Source: Przewalskia tangutica (Eukaryota > Streptophyta > Magnoliopsida > Solanales > Solanaceae). Taken from it: a DNA stretch of 64,000 nucleotides. The stretch is taken from positions 31,898,485 through 31,962,484 of the forward strand of contig CM056725.1 of NCBI GenBank assembly GCA_029844215.1. Direction: 5' to 3'. The notes below the pieces were generated by a model that was not told the DNA's origin, did not search any database, and was given only the letters and a program-made list of their open reading frames with translations. The translations under genes were made by a program, and so were the position numbers. Shown one piece after another: positions 1-10,226 of this stretch. Every line of letters starts with the position of its first letter. The stretch's first letter is position 1.

Positions 1-1
1 T

Positions 2-906
2 CTCCGGGACCAGCGGTTGTATGCCAAGTTTTCGAAGTGTGAGTTTTGGTTGGCTTCGGTGGCGTTTTTGGGGCACATTGTCGGGGCCGATGGTATTCGG
101 GTGGATACGGCGAAGATCGAGGCAGTCAAGAGTTGGCCTAGACCTACTACCCCGACAGAGGTGCGCAGCTTTTTGGGCCTTGCGGGTTACTACCGGAGGT
201 TTGTGGAAAAGTTTGCTTCTATTTCAAAGACTTTGACCAAGTCGACTCGGAAGCGGCTAAGTTTCAGTGGACGGATGCTTGCGAGAAGGGCTTCCAGTTA
301 CTAAAGGAGAAGTTGACGACCGCCCCAGTTCTTACTCTTCCAGAGGGTCCAGACGGCTATGTGGTTTATTGTGATGCGTCGGGCATCGGGCTTGGATGTG
401 TGTTGATGCAGCAGGGCAAGGTTATAGCTTACGCATCTCGACAGCTCAAGAAGCATGAGAAGAACTACCCCACACATGACTTAGAGTTGGCAGCAGTGAT
501 TCACGCCTTGAAGATCTGGAGACATTATTTGTATGGAGTTCATGTGGATATTTACACAGACCACAAGAGCCTCCAGTATATCTTCAGCTAGAAGGATCTG
601 AACTTGCGACAGAGATGGTGGTTAGAACTACTCAAGGATTATGATGTCGATATCCTATACCACCCAGGGAAGGCCAATGTAGTGGCAGATGCCCTTAGTC
701 GTAGGTCGATGGGTAGTCTATCAGATGTGCAGCCAGATAGGAGGGACATGGTCTGCGAGTTACATCAGCTAGCGAGCCTGGGAGTCCGTTTGATTGATTC
801 TGATAGTAGTGGGGTTCGGGTTCGAGAGGTTGCCGAGTCTTCCATCATCGAGGAGGTGAAGAGGCGACATTATGAGGATCCGATTATGACACGGTATCGT
901 GTCTGA
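2..906 (+). pseudogene. Element A pol, part 1: reverse transcriptase end, RNase H and linker (broken)
   Basis: This is the C-terminal part of a Ty3/gypsy reverse transcriptase and the RNase H that follows it, which together copy element RNA into DNA in a cytoplasmic particle. The frame opening at base 2 reads LRDQRLYAKFSKCEFWL and then FLGLAGYYRRFV, both typical of the connection after the RT palm. A frameshift near base 250 moves reading to another frame, which holds the RNase H signatures VVYCDASGIGLGCVL, ASRQLKKHEKNYPTHDLEL and YTDHKSLQYIF. A TAG stop at 589-591 interrupts FSQKDLNLRQ-type sequence, where relatives have CAG. The frame then runs through the conserved HPGKANVVADALSRR linker to a stop near 906. 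The RT catalytic core lies left of the window. Chromovirus (Tekay/Del-like) assignment follows from the chromodomain in the resumed part at 22523-23351. Nonfunctional as it stands. Confidence 0.9.
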
Positions 907-1432
907 CTCTTCGTGAGGAAGCGGTCCATTTGAGTAGCTTTGATGGGGTGCTAAGGTTTGAGGGCAGGTTGTGTGTTCCAGATATTGCAGGACTCCGACA
1001 TCAGGTTCTAGGGGAAGCACACAAAACGCGTTACTCTATCCATCCGGGGTCAACAAAGATGTACCACGACCTCAGATCTGTGTATTGGTGGGACGGCCTG
1101 AAGAGGGACGTTGCAGAGTTTGTTGCTCAGTGCCCGAGTTGTCAGCAGGTCAAGGTGGAGCACCAGAGGCCTGTTGGGTTATTGCAGGCTATAGAGATTC
1201 CGACATGGAAATGAGAGGTGATCAATATGGACTTTATTACAGGATTACCTCGCACTCAGATGAAGCATGATTCTATCTGGGTTATCGTCGACAGGCTGAC
1301 GAAATCAGCCCACTTTCTTCCCGTCAGGACGACTTTTTCGGCCGAGGATTACGCTAGAATTTACATCCGAGAGATCGTGAGACTACATGGGGTCCCTATT
1401 TCTATCATATCAGACAAAGGAGCCCAGTTTAT
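907..1432 (+). pseudogene. Element A integrase, zinc-binding domain and first half of the catalytic core (broken)
   Basis: After a frame change between 906 and 930 the frame reads through an integrase. The H2C2 zinc-binding region is visible as EAHKTRYSIHPGSTKMYHDL followed by CPSCQQVK. The catalytic core begins with INMDFITGLP (first catalytic Asp) and continues through WVIVDRLTKSAHFLPV to IISDKGAQF (second catalytic Asp). A TGA at 1212-1214 replaces the Trp codon expected in PTWKWEVINMD. The reading frame leaves pol at about 1432, where sequence becomes a minus-strand LTR. The catalytic Glu and the C-terminus are therefore missing here and resume near 22523. Integrase inserts the element DNA into chromosomes in the nucleus; this copy cannot be active. 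Confidence 0.9.
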
Positions 1433-2798
1433 CGACAATTAGCAAATCGCTCCAAAGTACTGTAACCCTGCTAGCCTTTTCCACCCTTCAAGTAGAATAC
1501 GCTACTCGTAGTACTTCAACCTATACATGCCACAAAACGTCTATCAACCTCTAGATTTCTTCGTAGAATAATTCTAGATACAAGATTCCTTATTCTACGG
1601 AAAATTCGGCAGCACCTCCCCCCCCCCCCCCACAACCACATAAATCTCCTCCTCTAACGAGTCCTGCTACCAAACCAACAATCCCAGGGGAGGTTACACG
1701 TCTAACCGGACGTGTACAATTCTACTCCACAATAATACTACAAGTCTACTGTAAATACAGTCCTATGTAAATACAATTCAATTCTTTATAAACATCCTTC
1801 CAATATATCTTATACTCAATTCTAAATTACTACAATATGTAATATCCAATTACAATAGAGGGACATAGATCATTACCTCGATAAGCCCAAAATTATCCAA
1901 GATTATAAGTCGATCCTGAGCAACGCTTAGCTCCAATTCCTTATGCTCCAACCCGCTCCGAGCAACCCTTAGAAGTTTCTAAACAACTTCTCTTCAAGAT
2001 CCAACTCCAAAAAGTGAAGAACACTTAGGCTAAAACTATGGCAAGTTTCGGCCAAGGTAAGGTTTCTAGGCTCGGGGTGTGAAATATTTCCAACTCTTGG
2101 TACACAATCTTCCTAACACTCTAAGGAAGAACAATTAAAACTTTAAGAATTTTTGGACAACTTTAGCTCACAATTTCAGCCCATGGCCGAGAGCTCACAA
2201 GGAAAGGGGAGGGAATTTTTCAAGACTTGGAAACTCTCTAAGTGTGGATGAAGAAGTCTTGCATTAAGGGGGGTATTTATAGAGAAATCAATGGCCAAGA
2301 TCTAGGCAAGTGTATGGTGAAGATTGGGTCCAAGTGTGTGGGTAATTTGCCTACCAAATGTCCACCACAAAAGTGGGACAAGTGGCTTGCCACTTGTCCC
2401 CCAAAAACGCCCAAGTGTCCATGTGGTCCCCTAATTTTTACTAACGAGCCACATGGGGGTGCCATGTGTCGCCCCCCCTACTCATCCAAAATATTTCATC
2501 TTCCGAAAAATATCCGCAATGCCAAAAATCTGAAAATAAAGTGGGCCCCACAAAACCGTAAATTCTCCCGTGGGCCCCACGTGACCAATTTCGGAAATAA
2601 AATTCCATAATTCTCAAATATTCCAAAAAGTCCGAATACCAAATCTGGGAATCCAATTCCCATTAATGAACATTTTTCCTTCTCAAAATTCGGAAACTTT
2701 TCCGTCGAAAAATCACATCTTTCTTCCTTTCCAATTTTAATGTCGTATTCTCGTACGTACGTCCTCATATACATACTCTGGAACTACGGGGTGTAACA
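1433..2798 (-). repeat. Truncated LTR L, minus strand
   Basis: The right edge reads ggggtgtaaca, the reverse complement of the TGTTACACCCC start of the LTR family seen throughout the window. A TATA-like tatttatag lies at 2274-2282, read as ctataaata on the minus strand. The segment matches 6950-8309 and 21434-22520 closely, so it is the 5' 1.37 kb of a minus-strand LTR. It is cut off at 1433, where it joins the integrase of element A. A run of 14 C lies near 1618-1631. The open frames at 2242-2610 and on the opposite strand recur in the other LTR copies and are not genes. Confidence 0.85.
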
Positions 2799-2945
2799 TA
2801 TAGACTTTCATTTTATAAACTCAAGGCACTTATAGAATAATTCTCAATTAAACAAGCCAAAGTACTTATCAAGGCACACATAGAATAATTCTCAATTAAA
2901 CAAGCCAAAGTACTACGTACGTACATTCTTTTCAAAAGACTATGT
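2799..2945 (-). repeat. LTR interior scrap with a ~50-bp internal duplication
   Basis: A segment of about 50 bases (containing agaataattctcaa and acaagccaaagtact) occurs twice in a row here. It occurs again at 48650-48710 inside LTR I, just before another LTR inserts. It therefore looks like interior LTR sequence of an I-like, minus-strand element left between two breakpoints. No coding potential is seen. Confidence 0.5.
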
Positions 2946-3144
2946 TAGTAGATAGTGATGGTGCACACTTTGGATTTGTTTCCTCGGTTGGTTTGTGATG
3001 GATAAATATGCAAGTGTGGTGTATTAGGGCCATATGTGGCATAATTAGGTTTCACTAAGTGCAGTTTTATGAGACTATGCCAAGAAATGATAGATTGAGC
3101 TCCGAAAGAACATTCGGGGACGAATGTTTCTAAGGGGGGAAGAA
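2946..3144 (+). other. 3' untranslated tail and polypurine tract of a plus-strand gypsy element
   Basis: The phrase ggccatatgtggca and the following sequence match the region after the chromodomain in element A (23385-23494). An inverted repeat, aacattcg-gggacgaatgtt, lies at 3109-3128. It is followed by a polypurine tract taaggggggaagaa at 3131-3144 directly against the start of LTR R. The polypurine tract primes plus-strand DNA synthesis in LTR retrotransposons. The upstream pol of this element is absent. Confidence 0.8.
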
Positions 3145-4735
3145 TGCTACACCCCGTAAGTCCAGGACATGTATAAGAGATTGTACGTAAGGAATCAAGG
3201 CTTGAAAATTTGTACGAAAGGAAGAATTGTTTTTCCGACGGAAAATCATCCGAACGTTGGAAAGGAAAAATGTTCGTTGATGAGAATTGGATTCTCAAAA
3301 TGCATTATTGGATGAGTATGGAACTTATTAACGTTATGGAAATTTATTTTTACGGATTTGGTCAGGTGGGGCTCACCCGAGGAATTTTACGTTTTGTGGG
3401 GCCCACGAGGGTTACAGAATTTTATGGACGAATGAGAGGGCGACACGTGGCACCCCCCACATTGGTATTGGATGAAATATGCAAGGATAGAATGGTCATT
3501 TGACCATTGTGGATGATAAGTCTACAAGCTTGAGAATATTGACCAAGTCAACTTGTCCACTTGGCTATTATCCATGTGTTCTCCATCCTAGCCACACATT
3601 TGTTATAATCTTGACCGCCGTTGTGTTATATATACCCAACTAGTGCAAGACTAGTTCTTCAACACTTAGAATTATTTCACACTTTCTTGTTCTTCACTAG
3701 ATAGCTCACGGGTTCACCTCACTCCCACAAGAAAAATTTGTAGTTTTGTTCCATTATTCTCAAGACTTAAACCCAAGGTCCCTAAGGGTATTGTAAGGAT
3801 ATCTCAATAGAAAGATTTCGGAAAAGTGGCGTTTTCGTATTTGTCGCAAGGCGGAAACTTAAGGAGTTCTTCAACTTTGAAGTTGGGACTTGAAGATGAG
3901 TTCTTCATAGGCTTCTAAGGAGTGCTTGGAGCGGATTGGAACATAAGGAAAGAAGCTAAGAATTGCTAAGGAGCGACTTTGAATCTTGGAAATTTTAAGG
4001 GCTTGTAAAGGTATAATTCTTGTCGTTTTAGTAATCAAGATTACTTATTGTTGTAGCTTTGGATATTAGAAAGCATGAGGTATATATTGTGAAGTTTGAT
4101 AAGTGTATTGACTATTGGAACCCTAATCCGAAAACTAGTATGTTAGCCCTTAAGATTGTAGTTCAATTTGGTTACTAGTTTAGTTGTCACATGTTGTATA
4201 AGGAAGGAAATTGTAGTTGTGGAAGTTGTTTCTGACTATATAACATGTTTGACCCAAGAACTTAAATTGGATAAGAATTGGTGTTGTTGTATCTCAAGTT
4301 GCCGAATAGACATTGTATTTTTGTGGACTAGTTTTGATGTCAATTGTGGGGCGGAATTTTACACGTCTTGTAGGGCGTGTAATCCCCTTTGTATTTGCTG
4401 AATTGATTGAACCTTAAATGTGGCATTTGGTTATTGAATTCGGCCTTGAAAAAGGTGGCAAAGTATGTAGAAACAAAGGAAGTGCTGCCCAATTTTCCGT
4501 AGAATTTAGTGACCTTGCACTTAGAATATTCTACGATTGAAGCTAGAGGTTAATGGACGTGTTATGACTATTATAGGTTGAAGTACTACGAGTAGCGTAT
4601 TCTACTTGAAGGGTGGAAAGGCTAGCAAGGTTATAGTACTTTGGAGCATTTCACAACTTGTCGCTAGTCGCCGCAATGTATGTGAACCTCTTCTTTCTTT
4701 GGCATGATCCTACGTATGAAATATCCATGTGATAG
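3145..4735 (+). repeat. Truncated 3' LTR R, plus strand
   Basis: Starts with tgctacaccccg directly after a polypurine tract, so it is a 3' LTR. A TATA-like ttatatata lies at 3626-3634. The stretch gagcgactttgaatcttgg near 3962-3980 aligns with the point at which LTR D resumes after 26490, so R and D are close relatives. The right end is not a normal LTR end: sequence changes near 4736 to a short piece that resembles integrase coding sequence. The terminal portion from about 4560 is an inverted match of the left end of LTR L. The short open frame at 4168-4401 is not a recognised protein. Confidence 0.75.
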
Positions 4736-4773
4736 TAATACATGATTCCACAGTACACCGAGCTCCACAGGCG
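4736..4773 (+). pseudogene. Possible degraded integrase remnant of element A
   Basis: The bases ggcgggccggatta just before element M read on into ggg acg cag gtg agc ctc at 22526, which would encode a GLGTQVSL-like stretch of integrase. The preceding cagtacacc could correspond to the AQFT codons. The piece is short and partly deleted, so the match is suggestive only. If right, it shows that M inserted directly into A's integrase after the L/R rearrangement. Confidence 0.4.
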
Positions 4774-5414
4774 GGCCGGATTATGTCACGACCCGACCTC
4801 GGGCCCGACCTCGGGCCCGTGACTGGTGCCTTACCCCGGGCACCATAGTGATACAAACATCAGAGAAAATCAGCGGAAATAAAACTTAAGCATGAATCAA
4901 GACATAAAATAAGCAATAGGCTAACCAAAACGGTTACCTTCCTGAATGTATATATCAAACATTGAACAGTTAAATCCCTTACAAACCCTGCCCACAACAG
5001 TACTACAGACCTCTACGAATTTTTATAACAACTATGACGGGACAGGGCCCCGCCATACCCCTGAATGTACAAGATCCTATAAACTCAGGGAATCATACCA
5101 AAAGATAAGCCTCCGGAGAAACGGGGCTACCCAAAACGCTGAACTGTGATCCTATGAGCGAGGATCAACAACCGGTGTACCTCTACCTGCGGCATGAACG
5201 CAGCCCGAAAAGAGGTCGATCAAGTACCAATTATGTGGCCCGAAAGTACGGTAATAGAATCATAGCAGTCTATATAAAACAGGAGACATGTATGATAACC
5301 AAACTACAGTACATAATATGTAAGCAGTCATATCAAATCAGGGACTCACGCCCTCAAAGTCATCACTAAAATATAACCAAGGGTCTCACGCCCACCAAAT
5401 CAATCATGCCCGCA

Positions 5415-5996
5415 TCATGGCCGCATGCCCCCGGAATTCTCCATCGGTGTAGACATGTCCAGGATGCAATAACCATATCAAGGCTACTCAACCCTCCCGC
5501 GTCGCCACATGCCCCCGGAATTCTTCATCGGTGCAGACATGTCCATGTAACAATACTAACAATATACCGGGTAATCAACCCTGCCGCATGGCCACATGCC
5601 CCCGGAATTCTTCATCGGTGCAGACATGTCCATGTAACAATAATAACAATATACCGGGTAATCAACCCTGCCGCATGGCCACATGCCCCCTGAATTCTTC
5701 ATCGGTGCAGACATGTCCATGTAACAATAACAACAATATACCGGGTAATCAACCTGCGCGTAGCCATGCCGGGAATTCTTCATCGGTGCGGACATGTCCA
5801 TGTAACAACAATAACAATATCTGGGCGATTAACCGCGCGTGGCCGCATGCCCCCGGAATTCTTCATCGGTGCAGACATGTCCATATATCAATAATAACAA
5901 TATACCGAGTGATTAACCCGCCGCATGGCCGCATGCCCCCGAAATTCTTCATCGGTGCAGACATGTCCATGTATCAATAATAACAATATACCAGCC
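5415..5996 (-). repeat. ~87-bp tandem array in M 3' LTR, about 7 units
   Basis: Each unit contains ggaattcttcatcggtg, then gacatgtccatgta, a run of aataacaatat and gggtaatcaaccc. Units begin near 5422, 5509, 5597, 5684, 5767, 5847 and 5932. Because the unit is close to a multiple of three it keeps frames open on both strands. The resulting repetitive open frames (for example 5531-5980) are by-products rather than proteins. Confidence 0.9.
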
Positions 5997-7780
5997 CTCC
6001 ATCGAGAGACGCGGTATCATAAGAATACAACTTTTACACAACAATGCTATCACAAGCAAGTACAAGCAAATTACCATACTCCAATTCTCTTACAAATATC
6101 CATTTCCTTCACAAGAAGTCACCTGATACTAACACTTGTAGTATCCAAAACAGAGTAACTATTATTTTAAGTAAACCAACACAATTCCCGTACCTTATTT
6201 TTAAACCACATCACTTCTCCTTTTAAAGTCAAGTTACCATTTTAAATCCAATAATAAAACCATTCTTTTGTTTCCATAAAGTCGTTATAACTAACTTCCC
6301 ATAAAGCTATTATAACACTTTATGTTTTAAACCAATTTAAGACAAAACCATGCCTTTCTTTTAAACCAAAATACTTCAAATTCTTAAGTCTCTTTTCTTT
6401 TAGAAAATAAAGTTCCTTACTTTGCAATTTTAAGAAAACCAAAACTTGATTATAATAATTCTGATTAGAGCAGCCATGATCTAGGAAATGTAATACAATT
6501 TTGTCTTATCTTAGCTTCTATGCAGATGGAGGTTTCTACTGGTTTTAATATAATTAATTGTCATTACTTTTTTCCTTTATTAACGCTGCATTGGCTTGTT
6601 CGATTCTTATTCCCATTTCCGAAATTAATGTAACATTATTCTTTTAAAAACCAAGTACTCATTACTCACGAATGAGGTTTCACAACTTCTAATACAATTC
6701 AAGTTCTTCACATTTCATATCAAGTCAAATATAAATCCAGTCTCTTATCTTTTAAAATCAGTAAATCATTCTTTTACCTACATAAAGTTGTTATAACTAA
6801 CTTCCCAAAAAGCCATTATAACACTTTATGCTTTAAACCAACCAAAATTCGTTTAGCACCCGTACGTCTACCATACTACATAGTTCACAACATCATGCTA
6901 GAAAAGATAGGAAGAGGTTCACATACCTCGCAACGATTATCGACAATTAGCAAAACGCTCCAAAGTACTGTATACCTGCTAGCCTTTTCCACCCTCCAAG
7001 TAGAATATGCTACTCGTAGTACTTCAACCTATAAAGGCCACAAAACGTCTATCAACTTCTAGATCCCTTCGTAGAACATTTCTAAATACAAGGTTCCATA
7101 TTCTACGAAAAATTCGGCAGCACCTCCCCCCCGCAACCACATAAATCTCCTCCTCTAACAAGGCCCGCTACTAAGCCAACAACTCCAAAAGGGGGGGGGG
7201 GGAGGTTACACGTCTAACCGGACATGTACAACACTGCCCCACAATAATACTACAAGTCTACTGTAAATACAGTCCAATGTAAATACAGTTCAATTCTTTA
7301 TAAACATCCTTCCAATATATCTAATACTCAATTCTAAATTACTACAATATGTAATATCCAATTACAATAGAGGGACATAGATCATTACCTCGATAAGCCT
7401 AAAATTATCCAAGATTATAAGTCGATCCTGAGCAACGCTTAGCTCCAATTCCTTATGCTCCAACCCGCTCCGAGCAACCCTTAGAAGTTTCTAAACAACT
7501 TCTCTTCAAGATCCAACTCCAAAAATTGAAGAACACTTAGGCTCAAACTATGGCAAGTTTCGGCCAAGGTAAGGTTTCTAGGCTAGGGGTGTGAAATATT
7601 TTCCAACTCTTGGTACACAATCTTCCTAACACTAAGGAAGAACACTTAAAACTTTAAGAATTTTTGGACAACTTTAGCTCACAATTTCAGCCCATGGTAG
7701 AGCTCACAAGGAAAGGGAGGAATTTTTCAAGACTTGGAAACTCTCTAAGTGTGGATGAAGAAGTCTTGCATTAAGGGGGG

Positions 7781-7790
7781 TATTTATAGA
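7781..7790 (-). promoter_or_regulatory. TATA-like box of M 3' LTR
   Basis: Read on the minus strand this is tctataaata followed by a C-rich stretch. The same motif at the same LTR position recurs in L, the other M LTR, N, E, G, K and the solo LTR. That supports it as the LTR promoter. Confidence 0.6.
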
Positions 7791-8309
7791 GAAATCAATG
7801 GCCAAGATCTAGGCAAGTGTATGGTGAAGATTGGGTCCAAGTGTGTGGGTAATTTGCCAACCAAATGTCCACCACAAAAATGGGACAAGTGGCTTGCCAC
7901 TTGTCCCCCAAAAAAAACGTCCAAGTGTCCATGTGGTCCCCCTAATTTTTCGGCCAATGAGCCACATGGGGGTGCCATGTGTCGCCCCCCTACTCGTCCA
8001 AAATATTTCATCTTCCGAAAATATCCGAAATGCCAAAAATCCAAAAATAAAGTGGGCCTCACAAACCGTAAATTCCTCCCGTGGGCCCCACGTGACCAAT
8101 TCCGGAAATAAAACTCCATAATTCTCTAAAATTCCAAAAAGTCCGAATACCAAATCTGGGAATCCAATTCCCTTTAACGAACATTTTTCCTTTACAAAAT
8201 CCGGAATCTTTTCCGTCGAAAAATCACATATTTCTTCCTTTCCAATTTTTGTGTCGTATTCTCGTACGTACGTCCTCACATACATACCCTGGAACTACGG
8301 GGTGTAACA

Positions 8310-9269
8310 TTCTTCCCCCCTTAGAAACATTCGTCCCGAATGTTCCTTCTAAGTCTCAAAACATACATGCGCCGGTATAGCCTTCACTACTATACTTACG
8401 AAACCAATTATGCCACCAATGGCCATAATATAACATACGCGAAAAACTCCAATCCAAGCCAACGAGGAATCACCTCTAACATGTATAACATCACCATAAG
8501 CTCCTACCCAAGGTCTAAAGGATGCTCCCTTCGCACCTTCACTTCACAACAAAATGATCTCTTTTATTCTGTTAACCCACGTTCACTTCTTTCCTTACTC
8601 GTCGTACCCTTCTCGTACACGAACTCTCTCTAGTACACGTACCATACTCGATCATCGCCTAATTTCCAAAACCTTGGAGTCACTACCTCGAACTTGGTCA
8701 TCTTACTAACCTCAAATTCCTATAAGGCCATTCGGCCTTCACGATCCGATTCGGTCGAACATATCCACGAACTTATCGATGGTTACCTAAACTGGGCCTA
8801 GCACCCTCGTGATCCTACCACTGGAGGGACCACCTCGAACCGACCCGCTCCTCGGGCTGCGGGTTGACCGCGATCGGCCTCAACCCGACCGTTATCGCGA
8901 ACTCTCTCGTTCCGATCCGGAACAATCTTACTAATTCCGCGTCATGAAAGCTACCACTTCCATCTCACACTACCCATGGAATTATCCCACAATATATTTC
9001 ACGCATACCAAGTACTTCGACAAAGACCAACCGTAAAATCATCCACTCAAGGCGGCCTTGCATCCGAGGTCCTAACTGTTATAAATTCTAAGGCTCACAA
9101 TTGTCTTGTCTCCAGACTTACCCTTTTTCCAACTAACCACGTTTTCTAATTCGCACTTAACACAATGCTATCCGTACATAGCACTCCACATGTATCTACC
9201 ATAACAACATAAACAAGTCTCTTAAGGGCTAAAGATATCTCATGACTCTCGCCTGCTTTCCTTTGTCGC
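8310..9269 (-). other. Element M non-coding 3' interior with polypurine tract
   Basis: The reverse complement of the polypurine tract (ttcttccccccttag) lies at 8310-8323. The inverted repeat aacattcg/cgaatgtt is at 8326-8344. The rest holds no open frame of note, but blocks such as gctaccacttcca and the segment near 8800 that matches 17830 in N are shared with N and E. The region is a conserved non-coding interior rather than decayed pol. Confidence 0.7.
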
Positions 9270-10018
9270 TCTAATCATAATCACGCCTGCAGTCGCCTAG
9301 CAATACAAGGCGATTAACCATCCACCGATCCCGAAATTTGAGTCTCTACATCTGCTACCTGCAGTCGGACAAACTCTCACCAAATGGCCTGTTGGCATGG
9401 CGCATATTTGTCGAAGTACGACACTCCCCATAATGGAGTCTATTACAATGGCCACAACGAGGTAGGGGTGACCTCATATGACTAACACCCCCTTCTCCCG
9501 AACAACTGAACCCGCCACTGACCCGGTAGGCTGAGTCGTCCCTCTTGTATCCCTCCTACTTGGACATCCTCCCATCACATGGCCCTGACGGCCGCAAGTA
9601 TAACAATCTCCCAAACTAGCACGACACCCTGAGGATCAGCCTCAGCTCTCTATCCATAGAACTCTGGCAAACTACAACTCAAGAAATCCCGAAGAATCAG
9701 ACTATCAGATCTAGGGTGAATCACTGGTACTGCTGGAACCACCGGTTCCCGTCCGTCCTCATTCCCAGCCACCAGCCTAGCTAGTAACTTGGGCCATCTC
9801 CTTCTAACTCATATCCTCGGCTCACAGTGGTGGGCGGAACCAGTATCGTGGCCTCGATGAAAGCGCTGCGCTCTAAACTCTTTGGGGCTAGCGGCGTCAT
9901 AAAACTCGTCGTCGAAGTACTATCTCGGTGTAATGACCGGGCTGTGCCCTCGTAACCCTCGTGCTCTGCTCGACTCTCTGCGCCTTGCCGCCGGGCTCTG
10001 GTTGCCTTGCATAGAGGC
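9270..10018 (-). pseudogene. Element M gag remnant with one zinc knuckle
   Basis: Reading leftward from a degraded ATG near 10018 (followed by codons for KATR-like sequence), the interior is a decayed Ty3/gypsy gag, the structural protein of the virus-like particle. A nucleocapsid-type zinc knuckle is visible at 9456-9421, reading CGHCNRLHYGEC (C-x2-C-x3-H-x3-C). The coding block ends at a TGATTAG-type stop at 9270-9276, the same end as in N, E and G. Many indels break the frame, and it is about 0.4 kb shorter than the gag of N. Confidence 0.75.
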
Positions 10019-10210
10019 GTAACGGGTACATAAGAATATGCCAGAGGGAGTCCAACTTATAACACAACTCTAAGGCACGATCTCAGAGTGAGAAGAATGG
10101 AAACCAATCCTAAATATTCTGTAGCCTCCTGATTATAGATGTGGTGCACAACACACCGATAATCAAGACTCTACTAGACACGGTCTGTAGACACTTTCCG
10201 AGGATTAACT

Positions 10211-10222
10211 GCTCTGATACCA
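10211..10222 (-). other. Element M primer binding site (initiator Met tRNA)
   Basis: gctctgatacca is the reverse complement of tggtatcagagc, the standard plant primer site complementary to the 3' end of initiator Met tRNA. It lies four bases from the LTR edge and is the only undamaged copy in the window. Confidence 0.95.
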
Positions 10223-10226
10223 CTTT

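Larger units (their letters stand above)
4774..8309 (-). repeat. Element M 3' LTR (uninterrupted copy)
   Basis: A full LTR of 3.54 kb from tgtcacgacccg to gtgtaaca. It carries an array of ~87-bp repeats at 5415-5996. The conserved block around gcagccatgatctagg is at 6470-6545, a poly-G run lies near 7190-7202, and a TATA-like ctataaata (minus strand) lies at 7781-7789. Apart from the array and the block the sequence is AT-rich and non-coding. Confidence 0.9.

Noticed and set aside
2242..2610. Matching frames here, at 7749-8111 and antisense at 22004-22496
   Set aside because: They recur because the LTR recurs; they sit over the TATA-box and leader region of the LTR and carry no domain.
5531..5980. 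149-codon repetitive open frame and its antisense partner at 5556-5801
   Set aside because: Both are produced by an 87-bp tandem array within an LTR; no domain, and the frames break in the homologous array at 10815-11450.
5415..5996. CRISPR-like array
   Set aside because: Units are contiguous direct repeats without unique spacers, in a plant LTR.
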